Of a stretch of DNA of 64,000 nt, positions 34,228-43,000 are shown piece after piece. The translations under genes were made by a program, and so were the position numbers. A model generated the notes under the pieces. The model was not told where the DNA came from and ran no database searches. It was given only the letters and a program-made list of their open reading frames with translations. This DNA is from Candidatus Methylomirabilota bacterium (GTDB lineage: Bacteria; Methylomirabilota; Methylomirabilia; Rokubacteriales; CSP1-6): positions 186,001 through 250,000 of the forward strand of contig DASTFB010000087.1 of assembly GCA_035709005.1 (NCBI GenBank), read 5' to 3'. Every line of letters begins with the position of its first letter. Position 1 is the first letter of the stretch.

Positions 34228-34953
34228 ATGCTCAAGCTCGAGGGGGTGACCAAACGCTTCGGGGGGCTCACCGCTGTGAGGCAGGTCACGCTGGCCGTCG
34301 GCTCCGGCGAGCTCGTGGGCGTCATCGGCCCCAACGGGGCCGGCAAGACCACCCTCTTCAACGTCATCGCTGGGTACCACCCGCCCGACGGGGGACGCGT
34401 GCTGTTCGAGGAGCGGGACATCACCGGCCAGCCGCCCCACCTCATCTGTCAGAGCGGACTCACTCGCACGTTTCAGATCGTCAAGCCCTTCGGCAACCTG
34501 TCCGTCCTCGACAACGTCATGATCGGCTCGCTCACCAAGGTGACCTCCGTCCGCGCCGCCCGCGTCGACGCCGAACGGGTCGTCGAGACGTGCGGGCTGG
34601 CTGCGTACACGACGACACGCGCCAAGGCGCTGCCGGTCGGGCTGCGCAAGCGGCTGGAGGTGGCGCGGGCCCTGGCCACGCGGCCCCGGCTGCTCCTGCT
34701 CGATGAGGTGATGGCCGGCCTCAATCCGACCGAGCTGGCCGCCATGGTCGATCTCATCCGGGGCCTGCACGCCCAGGGCCTCACGCTGCTCGTGATCGAG
34801 CACATCATGGCGGCGATGATGCGCCTGGCCCAGCGCATCGCCGTCCTTCACCACGGCGAGCTGATCGCCGAAGGCCCCCCGGCGCAGATCGCCAGCGATC
34901 GCCGGGTGATCGATGCGTATCTCGGCGAGGAGTTCGTGCTTGCTCAAGCTTGA
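34228..34953 (+). CDS. livG: Branched-chain-type ABC ATPase LivG
   Basis: A 241-residue ATPase. Walker A is GPNGAGKTTLFNVIAG (about residues 34-49), the Q-loop region TRTFQIVKPFGNLSV follows, and Walker B is RLLLLDEVMAGLNPTE. The signature motif is diverged: ALPVGLRKRLEVARAL in place of LSGGQ-like or SYGQQRRLE forms, with no Ser-Gly-Gly. LivG proteins often have relaxed signature motifs, so this is unusual but not disqualifying. It overlaps livF by 14 nt. Confidence 0.92.
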   Translation: MLKLEGVTKRFGGLTAVRQVTLAVGSGELVGVIGPNGAGKTTLFNVIAGYHPPDGGRVLFEERDITGQPPHLICQSGLTRTFQIVKPFGNLSVLDNVMIGSLTKVTSVRAARVDAERVVETCGLAAYTTTRAKALPVGLRKRLEVARALATRPRLLLLDEVMAGLNPTELAAMVDLIRGLHAQGLTLLVIEHIMAAMMRLAQRIAVLHHGELIAEGPPAQIASDRRVIDAYLGEEFVLAQA

Positions 34954-35644
34954 AGCGGTCGACGCCTTCTACGGCGATCTGCAGGCGCTCTTCGGGGTCT
35001 CCCTGGAAGTGCGGGACCGGGAGATCGTCGCGCTGGTCGGCGCCAACGCCGCCGGCAAGACGACGACGATCCGCGTCATCTCGGGCCTGCTGGCACCGCC
35101 GCGCGGTCGTGTGCTGTTCGGGGGGGACGACCTGGCCCGGGTGGCCGCTCACCGCCGCGTGGACCTGGGCATCGTACAGGTGCCCGAAGGGCGCCGGCTG
35201 TTCCCCTTCATGTCGGTGATGGAGAACCTCTTGCTCGGCGCTCACCCCGAGCGCGCCCGGCCCGAGCGTGGCCGCGCCCTGGATTACGTGTTCGCGCTGT
35301 TTCCCGTCCTGGCCGAGCGCCGGGGGCAGCTGGCCGGCTCGCTCTCGGGTGGCGAGCAGCAGATGTGCGCCATCGGCCGCGCCCTCATGGCCCGGCCCCG
35401 CCTCCTGATGCTCGACGAGCCGACGCTGGGCCTGGCCCCGTTGCTGGTCCGGCAGATCTTCGAGACCGTCCGCACCATCAACGCCGACGGGATGACCGTG
35501 CTGCTGGTCGAGCAGAACGTGCGCCAGGCCTTGACGGTCGCCCACCGGGCTTGCGTGCTGGAGAGCGGGCGCCTCGTCCTCGACGGTCCGGCCCGCGACC
35601 TGCTGCGCGACGACCGCCTCAGGCGCGCCTACCTGGGTCTGTGA
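34940..35644 (+). CDS. livF: Branched-chain-type ABC ATPase LivF
   Basis: A 234-residue ATPase. Walker A is reduced to GANAAGKTTTIRVISG (Ala in place of the usual Gly before GKT), the signature is GSLSGGEQQMCAIGRALM, and Walker B is RLLMLDEPTLGLAP. A TTG at 34940 with GAGGAG 7 nt upstream (34927-34932) was chosen as start; the preceding in-frame ATG has no ribosome site and would add residues foreign to the family. The stop overlaps the GTG of the DUF429 gene. Confidence 0.92.
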   Translation: MLKLEAVDAFYGDLQALFGVSLEVRDREIVALVGANAAGKTTTIRVISGLLAPPRGRVLFGGDDLARVAAHRRVDLGIVQVPEGRRLFPFMSVMENLLLGAHPERARPERGRALDYVFALFPVLAERRGQLAGSLSGGEQQMCAIGRALMARPRLLMLDEPTLGLAPLLVRQIFETVRTINADGMTVLLVEQNVRQALTVAHRACVLESGRLVLDGPARDLLRDDRLRRAYLGL

Positions 35645-36264
35645 TCACGCGCCGGCGCGTGTGGGCGGGCGTGGACGTGGGGGCCGCGGCCAAAGGTTTC
35701 CACCTGGCGCTCGTCGACGACCGTCGGCTGGTCGGCGGCCCCGAGCGGTGCCCGAGCGTCGCCCAGGCGGTGCGCCGGCTCGCATTCTGGGCGCCGCGCC
35801 TCGTCGCCGTCGACAGCCCCCGCCGGCCGGCGCCGGCCGGCGAACGGTCTCGGCCCTGCGAACGCGAGTTCGCGCGGGCGGGAATCTGCGGCTTGCGCTT
35901 CACGCCGGACCGGGGGACCTTGCAGTCCAATCGCTATTACGCGTGGATCCTGAATGGCTTCGCCCTGTACCGGGCGCTGCAGGCCGCCGGCCTCGCCGCG
36001 GTCGAGTGCTTCCCCACAGCCTCGTGGACCCGCTGGCACGGGCCGCGCCGCGCCTCGCGAACGGCATGGTCCGGGGCCGCCCTCCGCGACCTGCCCCTCG
36101 CGGGCGTCCCTGGCCGTCTCAACCAGGACGAGCGCGACGCGATCGCCGCCGCCGTGACGGCCCGGGAACACCACCTGCGGCTCACCGAGCGCTTCGGCGA
36201 TCTGGTGGTGCCGCGGCACCGGACGATCGGCGATCCTGGACGCGACGGCCTGGTTGCGTTATAG
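35641..36264 (+). CDS. DUF429-family protein, predicted nuclease fold
   Basis: A 207-residue protein with AGVDVGAAAKGFHLALVDD at the start and LVAVDSPRRPAPAG and TVECF-like AAVECFPTASWTRWHG segments, then QDERDAIAAAVTAREHH near the end. The spaced acidic residues are the pattern of the DUF429 family, predicted to have an RNase H-like fold; no activity is established. Its GTG start overlaps the livF stop (GTGA), so it is translated with the transporter for reasons that are unclear. Confidence 0.75.
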   Translation: MITRRRVWAGVDVGAAAKGFHLALVDDRRLVGGPERCPSVAQAVRRLAFWAPRLVAVDSPRRPAPAGERSRPCEREFARAGICGLRFTPDRGTLQSNRYYAWILNGFALYRALQAAGLAAVECFPTASWTRWHGPRRASRTAWSGAALRDLPLAGVPGRLNQDERDAIAAAVTAREHHLRLTERFGDLVVPRHRTIGDPGRDGLVAL

Positions 36265-36273
36265 GACTGTCAG

Positions 36274-37515
36274 ATGAAGATCGAGCGAAGCCGCCTCGAG
36301 CACTCCATCCAGACGCTGGGCCGCATCGGCGAAACCGCGCGGGGCGGCCTCACCCGCCTGGCGCTCAGCGACGACGACAAGCGGGCCCGCGACCAGATGG
36401 TGGCGTGGATGCGGGAGGCCCGGCTGAGCGTGACCGTCGATCAGATGGGCAACATCTTCGGCGAGCGCCCCGGCGCGGGCGCGCTGCCGCCCGTCGTCAT
36501 CGGCTCCCACGTGGACTCGGTGCCGACCGGCGGCAAGTACGACGGTCAGCTGGGCGTGCTGTGCGGGCTGGAGGTGATCCGCGCCCTCGACCAGCACGGG
36601 GTGCGCACGCGCCATCCGGTGACGCTGGCGATCTTCACCAACGAGGAGGGCGCCCGCTTTCAGCCGGCCATGATCGCCAGCGGCGTCATGGCCGGCAAGA
36701 TCTCGCTGGAGGACGCCTACAACGCCCGCGACAAGGACGGCCGGCGCCTCCTGGACGAGCTGGAGCGGATCGGCTACCTGGGATCCGAGCCCTGCGTGGC
36801 GCGACCCCTGCGGGCCTATCTCGAGCTGCACATCGAACAGGGCCCCTTCCTCGAAGAAGAGGGCCTGTCGGTCGGCGTGGTGGAAGGCATCGTGGCCATC
36901 TCGTGGTCGCGCCTGACTGTCCACGGGGTGCAGGACCACGCCGGCCCCACCCCGATGCGCAGCCGCCACGACGCCCTGGTGGCTGCCGCGGAGGTGATCA
37001 CCGGCGTCCGTCGGCTGGCCAAGGATCTCGGGCCCGACACGGTGACGACCGTCGGCAACCTCACCGTGCAGCCCAATATCGTCAACGCGATTCCCGGCCG
37101 CGTGGTGCTGTCGATCGACATCCGGGACCCGCGTGACGAAACGCTGGCCCGCGCCCGGCCGATGCTCGATCGCCTGGTGAAGGAGGCTTGCGAACGCGAG
37201 GGCGTGCGCTGGGAGCTCGAGCACTACTGGCAGGTGCCCTACACGGCGTTCGATCCGGGTGTCGTCACCGTGGTGGAGCGCGCGGCCAGGGCCGCCGGCG
37301 CCCGCTACCGGCGCATCCGCTCGGGCGCCGGCCACGATGCCCAGTACATGGCGGCGATCGCGCCGGCTGGGATGATCTTCGTGCCCTCGCACGACGGCCG
37401 CAGCCACTGCGAGGAAGAGTTCACCCCCATGGACGACATCGAGCACGGCGCCAACACGCTGCTGCTGGCAGCCGTGGACTTGGCCGGCCGGGCGGACACG
37501 GCCGGCCAGGACTGA
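36274..37515 (+). CDS. Zn-dependent amidohydrolase, hydantoinase/carbamoylase (M20) family
   Basis: A 413-residue metalloenzyme of the N-carbamoyl-amino-acid hydrolase / allantoate amidohydrolase group. Metal and substrate motifs in order are GSHVDSVPTGGKYDGQLGVL (His and Asp ligands), FTNEEGARF, YLELHIEQGPFLE, GVQDHAGPTPMRSRHDAL, SGAGHDAQYMA and HDGRSHCEEEFTP. The family hydrolyses the C-N bond of carbamoyl-amino acids, allantoate or ureidoglycine. It follows a complete branched-chain-type importer, so an imported ureido or amide compound is a reasonable substrate, by inference. Confidence 0.9.
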   Translation: MKIERSRLEHSIQTLGRIGETARGGLTRLALSDDDKRARDQMVAWMREARLSVTVDQMGNIFGERPGAGALPPVVIGSHVDSVPTGGKYDGQLGVLCGLEVIRALDQHGVRTRHPVTLAIFTNEEGARFQPAMIASGVMAGKISLEDAYNARDKDGRRLLDELERIGYLGSEPCVARPLRAYLELHIEQGPFLEEEGLSVGVVEGIVAISWSRLTVHGVQDHAGPTPMRSRHDALVAAAEVITGVRRLAKDLGPDTVTTVGNLTVQPNIVNAIPGRVVLSIDIRDPRDETLARARPMLDRLVKEACEREGVRWELEHYWQVPYTAFDPGVVTVVERAARAAGARYRRIRSGAGHDAQYMAAIAPAGMIFVPSHDGRSHCEEEFTPMDDIEHGANTLLLAAVDLAGRADTAGQD

Positions 37516-37528
37516 GGGCGGTCCGGCC

Positions 37529-38278
37529 ATGAAGCCCCATCCCATCTTGCCCGGGTACTATGCCGACGAGACGCAGCGTCGCCGCTTCCTCACCCGGATG
37601 TTCAACGAGACGGCCACCCACTACGACCGCATCAACGGGATCATGGCCTTCGGCTGGGGCATCTGGTACCGGCGCTGGATTTTACGGCGCGTGGGGCTGC
37701 GACCGGGCGCCCGCCTCCTCGATGTCGCCGTGGGAACCGGCGCCGTCGCCGGCGCCGCCGTCCGGATCGTGGGATCGCCCGGCCGCGTGGTCGGGATCGA
37801 CCCGAGCCCCGGCATGCTGGCCGAAGCCAGGCGGAAGCTTCCGATCCCGCTCGTCCAGGGCCTCGCCGAGCAACTCCCCTTCCGCGCGGGCCAGTTCGAC
37901 TTCGTCAGCATGGGATACGCGCTGCGCCACGTCTCCGACCTCAAGCACACCTTCGGCGAATACGTCCGCGTGTTGCGGCCCGGCGGCACCCTGCTGATCC
38001 TGGACTTCGCCTGCCCGCGCTCTCGGCTGGGTCGCGGCCTGGGACGGCTTCACGTCAATCACCTGGGCCCGCTCGTCGCCCGGCTGCTGTCGCGCCGTCG
38101 CGAGGCGCAGACGCTGATGCGGTATTGCTGGGACACCGTCGAGCACCTGGTGCCCGCGGACACGATCCTCACCGCCATGGCCAACGCCGGGTTCGAGGTC
38201 GTCAACGCCACGGTCCGGTTCGGGTTGCTGAGCGAGTATCTCGGTCGCACACCGTCGCACCGCGGCGGCGGCCCGTGA
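37529..38278 (+). CDS. UbiE/MenG-type class I methyltransferase
   Basis: A 249-residue SAM-dependent methyltransferase. FNETATHYDRINGIMAFGWG near the start and LLDVAVGTGAVAGAAVRI (motif I) followed by VVGIDPSPGMLAEARRKL and DFVSMGYALRHVSD are the UbiE/COQ5 layout for quinone-ring C-methylation. No other quinone gene is adjacent. Its TGA overlaps the GTG of an acyltransferase gene, so it may instead methylate a lipid or pigment precursor. Confidence 0.85.
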   Translation: MKPHPILPGYYADETQRRRFLTRMFNETATHYDRINGIMAFGWGIWYRRWILRRVGLRPGARLLDVAVGTGAVAGAAVRIVGSPGRVVGIDPSPGMLAEARRKLPIPLVQGLAEQLPFRAGQFDFVSMGYALRHVSDLKHTFGEYVRVLRPGGTLLILDFACPRSRLGRGLGRLHVNHLGPLVARLLSRRREAQTLMRYCWDTVEHLVPADTILTAMANAGFEVVNATVRFGLLSEYLGRTPSHRGGGP

Positions 38279-39186
38279 TCGCTCCGCCGGGCGAGCGCCG
38301 CACCTCCCCGGGGGCGGGGCCACGATGGTACTCGCATCCCTACAACCGCGCCGAGCTGTATCGGCTGGCCGGGGCGCTGGGCCGGCTGCCACGCCGGCTA
38401 CGGCTGCGTCTGGCCCGGGGGCTCGGCTCGCTCGCCTCCCGGCTGCTGCCCGCAGAGCGCCGGGTCGTCCGCCGCACGCTCGCGACGGTGACCGGCGCGA
38501 GCGGCTCCCGGCTGGACGCCCTCGCGCTCGGCGTCTTCCGGGAGTTCGCCATGTGCTTCAGCGACCTCGTCTCCACGAATCGCCAGCCGGCTGACCGGCT
38601 GGCCACGCTCGTGGGCTCGGTCAGCGGAACGGATGGCTTCGTCGATCACCGCGGGGGGCTCATCTCGCTCACCGCCCACGTGGGCAACTGGGAGCTCGCC
38701 GGCCGCCTGCTGGCGCGACGTGCGGCGCGGGCCACGCACGTCGTCGTGGCCCAGGAGGAAGGGCCTCAGCTCGAGCACTGGCTCCGACGCAACGGGGACG
38801 GCGTGCGCTTCGTGACGCGGTCCCGACCGACGGTCTCGCTCGGGCTGGTCGCCGCGCTCCGTCGCGGCGAGGTGGTGGCCCTACAGGGGGACCGCGCGCT
38901 CGGGACCCGCGGCGACGCGCTCGTGCCGTTCTTCGGGCGTCCTGCGCCCTTCCCGCTCGGCCCATTCCTGCTCGCCGGCGCCGTCGGCGTTCCGATCGTG
39001 CCGGCATTCTGCGTCCTGGACCCGAGCTTCCGGTATCGGGTCGTCTTGCCGGAGCCGCTCCACGTCACCCCGGGAAGCGAGCGCGAGGCGTTGACAGCCT
39101 GGGTGGAGCATCTGGAATCGATCGTGCGCGCTCACCCGACTCATTGGTTCAATTTTTTCGACATTTGGGATCCATTCAGTACGTGA
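38275..39186 (+). CDS. LpxL/HtrB-like lysophospholipid acyltransferase
   Basis: A 303-residue acyltransferase. TAHVGNWELAGRLLARRAAR has the catalytic H-x4-E arrangement of the LpxL/LpxM family, ALQGDRALGTRGDALVPFFG carries the conserved GDR segment, and the C-terminus ends WFNFFDIWDPF. The family transfers acyl chains to lipid A or related lipids; no lipid-A genes lie nearby. The GTG start at 38275 overlaps the methyltransferase stop (GTGA). Confidence 0.85.
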   Translation: MIAPPGERRTSPGAGPRWYSHPYNRAELYRLAGALGRLPRRLRLRLARGLGSLASRLLPAERRVVRRTLATVTGASGSRLDALALGVFREFAMCFSDLVSTNRQPADRLATLVGSVSGTDGFVDHRGGLISLTAHVGNWELAGRLLARRAARATHVVVAQEEGPQLEHWLRRNGDGVRFVTRSRPTVSLGLVAALRRGEVVALQGDRALGTRGDALVPFFGRPAPFPLGPFLLAGAVGVPIVPAFCVLDPSFRYRVVLPEPLHVTPGSEREALTAWVEHLESIVRAHPTHWFNFFDIWDPFST

Positions 39187-39190
39187 TCAC

Positions 39191-40402
39191 ATGAGCATTC
39201 GGGCCCCGGCGGTGGCAGGGCAAGCGGAAGCCGAGCGAGTAGCCTCGGCGCTCGCTCGCCTCCTGCCTGCCAGCCTGGTGCCCCTGTTCGACGCCTCGTT
39301 CTGTCGCTCCGGGAGCCTCTACGAGGAGTACGCCCACCGCTTGACCATCGACGTCTTCCGTCGCGCCGGACTTGAAGAGGCGGCGCGAGCGCCCGGGGAC
39401 GCGGCCGAGATCTCCGCCCGGGCGGGCCTGGCTGGCGGAGCGTCCCTGACCGCAGTCGACTGGCTGCTCCGGCACCTGGCCGCGCGTGGATTGCTCGAGA
39501 GCATCGACGCTGACGGCTTCCGACGCTTTCGGCTCCGCCGGGCGTTGCCCGACCTCGATCCCGCCGATGTGGCCAGGGAGCAGCAGGCGCACGACGCGTC
39601 CTGGCTGCCCTCCTACGTGCTCGCGGAAGCGGTCGCCCACGATTATCCGGCCTTCCTGCAGGGCGAGCGAACCGGCGAGGAAATCCTGTTCTCCCCGGCG
39701 CGCTTTCCACTCTGGGTGGCGTACTTCTCCAACGACAACGGGCTGTACGCCATCAACAACCGCGTGGGCGCCGCCGCGGTGGAAGCATGGCTGCCCGCGG
39801 GCGGAGGCGCGATCCTGGAGCTGGGCGGCGGCCTGGCCAGCGGGGCCATCGCCGTGCTCGAGGCGCTCGAGCGCGCCGGGCGGCTGCCGGAGGTTCGCAC
39901 GTATCAGTTCACGGAACTGGTGCCGCACTTCCTGCGGCGCGGCCAGCGCGCCCTGCAGTCCCGGTTTCCCGAGGCCGCGTTCCTGACCTTCGGCCGTCTG
40001 GACATGAACGCTTCGTTCCGCGAGCAAGGCGTGCCGCCCGGCGGCCTCACCGTGGTGTACGCCGTCAACACGCTGCACGTCGCGTACGACCTCGAGGCCA
40101 CCCTGGGCCAAGTGCGCGAGGCCCTGGCGCCCGGCGGGCGTCTGGTCGTTTCCGAGTGCGTGCGCCCCCGGGCCGGGCAGCCGATCTATCCGGAGTTCGT
40201 GTTCAATCTCATGGAGACGTTCCGCGCCCCCCTCCTCCGCCAGCCCCACCGGCCCAACGGCGGATTCCTCACGCCGGAGCAGTGGACGGGGGCGCTCGAG
40301 GCCTCCGGCTTCCGCGACGTCTGCTGGCTGCCCGACCTCGTCCGCCTCCGCGACGAGTTCCCGGGCTTCTACGTCGCCGCCATCGGCGCGACACGGAGTT
40401 GA
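39191..40402 (+). CDS. Class I SAM methyltransferase with an N-terminal winged-helix domain
   Basis: A 403-residue protein. Residues about 20-125 look like a dimerisation/winged-helix part (LTAVDWLLRHLAARGLLESI). The Rossmann methyltransferase follows with motif I AILELGGGLASGAIAVLEAL, acidic LDMNASFREQGV and VVYAVNTLHVAYDLEATLGQ before LAPGGRLVVSECVRP. The layout resembles polyketide-type C/O-methyltransferases. It is the last gene of the plus-strand run that starts with livK and is separated by 4 nt from the acyltransferase; substrate unknown. Confidence 0.75.
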   Translation: MSIRAPAVAGQAEAERVASALARLLPASLVPLFDASFCRSGSLYEEYAHRLTIDVFRRAGLEEAARAPGDAAEISARAGLAGGASLTAVDWLLRHLAARGLLESIDADGFRRFRLRRALPDLDPADVAREQQAHDASWLPSYVLAEAVAHDYPAFLQGERTGEEILFSPARFPLWVAYFSNDNGLYAINNRVGAAAVEAWLPAGGGAILELGGGLASGAIAVLEALERAGRLPEVRTYQFTELVPHFLRRGQRALQSRFPEAAFLTFGRLDMNASFREQGVPPGGLTVVYAVNTLHVAYDLEATLGQVREALAPGGRLVVSECVRPRAGQPIYPEFVFNLMETFRAPLLRQPHRPNGGFLTPEQWTGALEASGFRDVCWLPDLVRLRDEFPGFYVAAIGATRS

Positions 40403-40517
40403 GACGGCGACTGCCGTCGCACCCCGCGTGAACGCGTGGTGTGCAGGGGTGCGTTGTGACACCCCGCGCGGATGGGGAGGTTTGGAGGGGGCGGTCTCCG
40501 CCCCCTCCAAGCTGAAG
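40403..40517. repeat. Intergenic hairpin plus two degenerate 50-bp units
   Basis: Read on the minus strand this spacer holds a hairpin, then CCCCTCCAAACCTCCCCATC and a second unit ending ACGCGGGGTGCGAC with GTCGCCGTCTC. The same order and sequence occur on the plus strand at 57487-57658. The spacer separates the convergent methyltransferase and EEP genes. Confidence 0.75.
40482..40510. terminator. Perfect 13-bp hairpin within the repeat
   Basis: TTGGAGGGGGCGG (40482-40494) pairs perfectly with CCGCCCCCTCCAA (40498-40510) across a 3-nt loop, at a convergent gene junction. There is no U-tract, but its position and stability fit a bidirectional terminator. Confidence 0.65.
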
Positions 40518-41276
40518 TCACTCGGCCGGAGGCAGCTCGTCGGCCCGCACGTACCCATCCAGGGCGGAGGGCCTGGGCCGGACCCGCAAGCGCGCGACCA
40601 CGGGCAGATGATCGGAAGCCAGGCGGGCCCGCCGGCTCCGGTGCACATGGAATGTCTCGCCTTCCAGCTCCAGGTCCCAGTAGATTCGGTCGAGCCGGAA
40701 CAGTGGGAACAGCGCGGGATGGGTCCGGCGCATCCGCCGCATCGGCGAGGAAAACTCGTGGCGCAGGCCTCGGGTCACCGGTCCCCGATGCCACTCGTTG
40801 AAGTCCCCCATCAGGATGCGAGGCCCTTCCAGCCGGGACGAGGCCCGGATGAAGTCGGCCAGGAGCGTGAGCTGGTCCCGGCGCTCGCGCAGGCTCAGGC
40901 CGAAGTGGCAATTGAAGACGTGCACGGTGCGCCCGCTGGCGGTCAGGTCGACCCGCAGGCAGGCCCGCGGCTCCCGGCGGCTGCATGACAGATCGCAACC
41001 GGCCCAGCCGAGCACCGGCAACCGCGTGAGCACCGCGTTCCCGAACGTGCCGTCGCGGTGTGGCCGGGTGACGCCCATGACCAGCGTGAGGCCGAGGCGT
41101 GAAGCCAGGTGCGCCGCCTGGTCGGCCCAGCCCGTCCCCGGTCGCCGGATGACCTCCTGGAGACCGATCAGGTCCGGGGAGATCTCGTCGATGACGTCGG
41201 CGATGCGGTCGATATCCAGGCGGCGATCGAGCCCGACCCCCCGGTGAATGTTGTAGCTGGCGACGACCAGTTGCAC
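40518..41276 (-). CDS. Endonuclease/exonuclease/phosphatase-family hydrolase
   Basis: A 252-residue EEP-fold protein. In order: VVASYNIHRGVGLD (Asn), PDLIGLQEVIRR (metal-binding Glu), the FNCHFGLSLRERRDQ histidine, ILMGDFNEW (Asp-Asn pair) and LASDHLPVVARL (catalytic Asp-His). The family includes DNases and phospholipid/inositol phosphatases, so the substrate is open. The GTG start at 41276 is 3 nt from the end of the upstream alkaline-phosphatase-fold gene, and the two are probably one transcript. Confidence 0.88.
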   Translation of the reverse strand: MQLVVASYNIHRGVGLDRRLDIDRIADVIDEISPDLIGLQEVIRRPGTGWADQAAHLASRLGLTLVMGVTRPHRDGTFGNAVLTRLPVLGWAGCDLSCSRREPRACLRVDLTASGRTVHVFNCHFGLSLRERRDQLTLLADFIRASSRLEGPRILMGDFNEWHRGPVTRGLRHEFSSPMRRMRRTHPALFPLFRLDRIYWDLELEGETFHVHRSRRARLASDHLPVVARLRVRPRPSALDGYVRADELPPAE

Positions 41277-41279
41277 GGG

Positions 41280-42914
41280 CTAGCCCTCGTAGTAGGTCAT
41301 GAAGTGCGAATAGAGCTGCACGGGGTGAGTGATGCCGGCGGGCACCGACGCGCCGGGCGGGCTGACGATGAAGGTGTGGAGCTCGTCGGCCGATGGTCCG
41401 GCGTGCGCTCCGGCCTCGGGGATGTAGCTGATAGTCCCGTCGGGCGCGTCGTTGCCGTAGATCACCAGGTCCCCGGCGCAGGGCATGGCCATGAGGTCGC
41501 GGATCCCCTGAGCAGCCAGGGCCCAGTCCTCTCGGCCCGCCAGCGGCCCCACCGGCTCATCGCCCACCAGATAGCGTTTCCCTCGCCACAGACACACCGG
41601 CCCCGCCGCGCTCCGGGCCAGCACGAAGCCGACGCCACGGTGGCGTGAGAGCTCTTCGGCCAGCGCCGGGAAGCGTTGCTCGACCATCTCCAGGCTGAGG
41701 GGCTGGTCGTCGTCGAGGAAATAGACGAAGGCGTTGGGGCCGGCGGCGATGACCCGCACCCCGCCTTGCTGGCGGGCTTCCGGAGTCTCCCCCAACGTCC
41801 ACGGGAAGTCCTGCTCGAGGTAGTTCATGAACCGCTGGAAGATGCCCGGAGCCCTCTGGGTCCGGAAAGTCTTGAGGCCGGTGGCCAGCCGCCGGCGGCC
41901 CCGACGGACCGGGGCGGTGTCGATGGCGTCCCCGGGCAGGAGCTCGTCGAAGAACACGCGCTCGAAGGCACGGCCGCGGGAGAGGTTCTGGTAGGGGATC
42001 GAGGCGACCTGCCCGTGGTCGGACAGCACATACAGATGATACCGGTGCTCGGGGACGCGGCGGACGACCCGCCACAGCTGGTGGATCGAGCGGTCGACAC
42101 GACGCAGCGCGTGCAGGGCGCGACGATGCCGTGGCCCGAAGGAGTGGGCAAAGACGTCGTAGTCGACGTAGTTGACATAGATCGCCCGGACGCCGGCGTA
42201 GAGGTCGCGCGCGGTCACCAGCGTGAAGAGCTCGCGCACCCAGACCGATAGCGCGATCTTCAGGCCCAGCCACCTCCAGCCCCGGGCCGTCTCGCCCACC
42301 GGGTCGGCGATCAGGCGCAACACGGCCCGGACGATCTCCAGGCTGGTCAACGTCACGCACTTGACGATCACCCACAAGAGGACGACGAAGGCCGACACCA
42401 CCCGGAGCAGCCCGCTGCCGGTGGGGCGCTTCAGCATGGCGAAGTTGAACACGTTGTTGACGGCGCTGCCCGTGAAGACGCATCCGTACGCGCTGCCCTC
42501 GGCCAGGATCCCGAGCCGCCCCCGGGCGTGAGCGTCTTCGACGAGCGCGGCGTCGCCCCCGCGAGGGAAGTAGACGTCGGCGTGCCGGCGCTTGTCGTGG
42601 TAGTGAAAGCCGGGGATGTCCGGCCGGACTCCGTACATGGCAGCCATCTGAAACGCCGGTGTCGAGGTGGGCAGACCCACGGACATCGGCGTGAGGCGGT
42701 GGCCGTGGCGCTGGAGCAGCCGTCTCAGGAACGGCATGCGCCCCTGGGCCAGCGCCTGCTCCAGCACGGCACGAGACAGTCCGTCGATCTGGACGATGAG
42801 GAGACGCTGGCGGGGACTGGCCGCGGGCGCGGCACCGAGCCGCAAGCGCCGCACCAGACGATCCACCAGGCGCTGCAGTCTCAGGACCGGCTCGTCCAGC
42901 GACATCGTTTCCAT
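41280..42914 (-). CDS. Alkaline-phosphatase-fold phosphodiesterase-like membrane protein
   Basis: A 544-residue protein. RLLIVQIDGLSRAVLEQALA (metal-binding Asp near the start), RLTPMSVGLPTSTPAFQMAA (nucleophile Thr/Ser region), YVNYVDYDVFAHSFGPRHRR and LYVLSDHGQVASIPY (Asp-His metal site) follow the type I phosphodiesterase/nucleotide pyrophosphatase pattern. A hydrophobic stretch in the middle (VVSAFVVLLWVIVKCVTLTS) suggests a membrane anchor. ATG 42914 is supported by a GGGGAG 6 nt upstream; the in-frame GTG/ATG farther up was rejected for lack of a ribosome site. Pairing with an EEP hydrolase suggests lipid or nucleotide phosphoester turnover. Confidence 0.85.
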   Translation of the reverse strand: METMSLDEPVLRLQRLVDRLVRRLRLGAAPAASPRQRLLIVQIDGLSRAVLEQALAQGRMPFLRRLLQRHGHRLTPMSVGLPTSTPAFQMAAMYGVRPDIPGFHYHDKRRHADVYFPRGGDAALVEDAHARGRLGILAEGSAYGCVFTGSAVNNVFNFAMLKRPTGSGLLRVVSAFVVLLWVIVKCVTLTSLEIVRAVLRLIADPVGETARGWRWLGLKIALSVWVRELFTLVTARDLYAGVRAIYVNYVDYDVFAHSFGPRHRRALHALRRVDRSIHQLWRVVRRVPEHRYHLYVLSDHGQVASIPYQNLSRGRAFERVFFDELLPGDAIDTAPVRRGRRRLATGLKTFRTQRAPGIFQRFMNYLEQDFPWTLGETPEARQQGGVRVIAAGPNAFVYFLDDDQPLSLEMVEQRFPALAEELSRHRGVGFVLARSAAGPVCLWRGKRYLVGDEPVGPLAGREDWALAAQGIRDLMAMPCAGDLVIYGNDAPDGTISYIPEAGAHAGPSADELHTFIVSPPGASVPAGITHPVQLYSHFMTYYEG

Positions 42915-43000
42915 TGTAAACTCCCCAGGAAGCAATGATCCCGCCCGCTGGTGAGATAATTCGTGGTAGATCGTCCGCGAGGTCACGGGGGAGCATCACC

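Noticed and set aside
34228-34953. LivG as a pseudogene because of the diverged signature motif
   Set aside because: Walker A, Walker B and the rest of the fold are intact and the gene overlaps its neighbours in frame; LivG signature motifs vary.
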